From: Bacteroidota bacterium
GTDB taxonomy: Bacteria > Bacteroidota > Bacteroidia > J057
Length of the DNA: 5,615 bases
Assembly: GCA_963169475.1 (NCBI GenBank)
Contig: CAUJFT010000071.1
Location: 1-5,615, forward strand
Reading direction: 5' to 3'
This document shows positions 5,496-5,615 of the stretch, piece by piece. Each line of letters starts with the position of its first letter. Position 1 is the stretch's first letter. The notes beneath the pieces were generated by a model. The model worked only from the letters and a program-made list of their open reading frames with translations, was not told the DNA's origin and made no database searches. The position numbers were made by a program, and so were the translations under genes.

Positions 5496-5615
5496 GTACA
5501 TCAGCATTTTATTCACAGCGGGTTTCGTTTTTACCTCTTGTAGTAATCAAGAAAAAAAGCAAGTAGAGTTTGAAAAGCCTAAAACTACTATCATATTACT
5601 ATACGACATTAGTGC
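5488..5615 (+). CDS. Putative lipoprotein, N-terminal part (possible VWA-like domain)
   Basis: The frame opens at ATG 5488 and is still open at the window edge after 42 codons. The N-terminus is a clear lipoprotein signal: Lys3, a hydrophobic run, then FTSC with Cys18 as the modified residue, followed by a polar linker rich in Lys, Glu and Gln. Next comes TTIILLYDIS, and the last two bases (GC) show the following residue is Ala. A hydrophobic strand ending D-x-S is how the metal-site (MIDAS, DxSxS) strand of von Willebrand A domains looks, but the decisive second Ser is outside the window. No Shine-Dalgarno is visible. I do not recognise the gene. The lipoprotein call is firm and the VWA idea is a guess from ten residues. 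Confidence 0.78.
   Translation, partial: MLKYISILFTAGFVFTSCSNQEKKQVEFEKPKTTIILLYDIS

Overview
The window looks like a chromosomal segment from a member of the Bacteroidota. The reasons are a GldH-type gliding lipoprotein gene, a type II thymidine kinase with the N-terminal form usual in that phylum, AT-rich spacers, and the near absence of Shine-Dalgarno sequences before starts. A gliding, Cytophaga- or Flavobacterium-like bacterium would fit, but the sequence does not fix the genus.

Layout, all genes on the + strand. Positions 1-123 hold the tail of a crotonase-family (enoyl-CoA hydratase-like) gene. A spacer with a ~109-bp repeat follows. Positions 362-3027 are a compact block: tdk (thymidine kinase), a PAPS-type sulfotransferase, a gldH-like lipoprotein gene overlapping it by 8 bp, and rsmD (16S rRNA methyltransferase) 4 bp further on. 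A second spacer carries a second, ~94% identical copy of the repeat. Positions 3261-4673 hold mnmE, the tRNA wobble-uridine modification GTPase, complete down to its C-terminal Cys-Ile-Gly-Lys. A shorter, degenerate relative of the repeat lies just after it.

The most interesting stretch is 4832-5105. It has no intact ORF, but two frames read together give the C-terminal end of a prokaryotic Argonaute PIWI domain, of the type seen in Bacteroidota short pAgos. The N-terminal majority of the gene is missing, and a one-base shift separates the two readable parts. The native stop codon and a strong Rho-independent terminator (5130-5164) survive behind it. I read this as the remnant of a pAgo defence locus lost from this site. 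Positions 5165-5487 show no gene I can support. At 5488 a new lipoprotein gene begins under a long inverted repeat that includes its start codon, and it runs off the window just as a DxS motif like that of von Willebrand A domains appears.

The intact genes are mostly housekeeping functions (nucleotide salvage, rRNA and tRNA modification) with one surface or gliding component and one sulfotransferase of unknown acceptor. No intact new system is visible. The notable items are the pAgo remnant, the palindromic repeat family placed 18-27 nt behind stop codons, and the start-codon hairpin.
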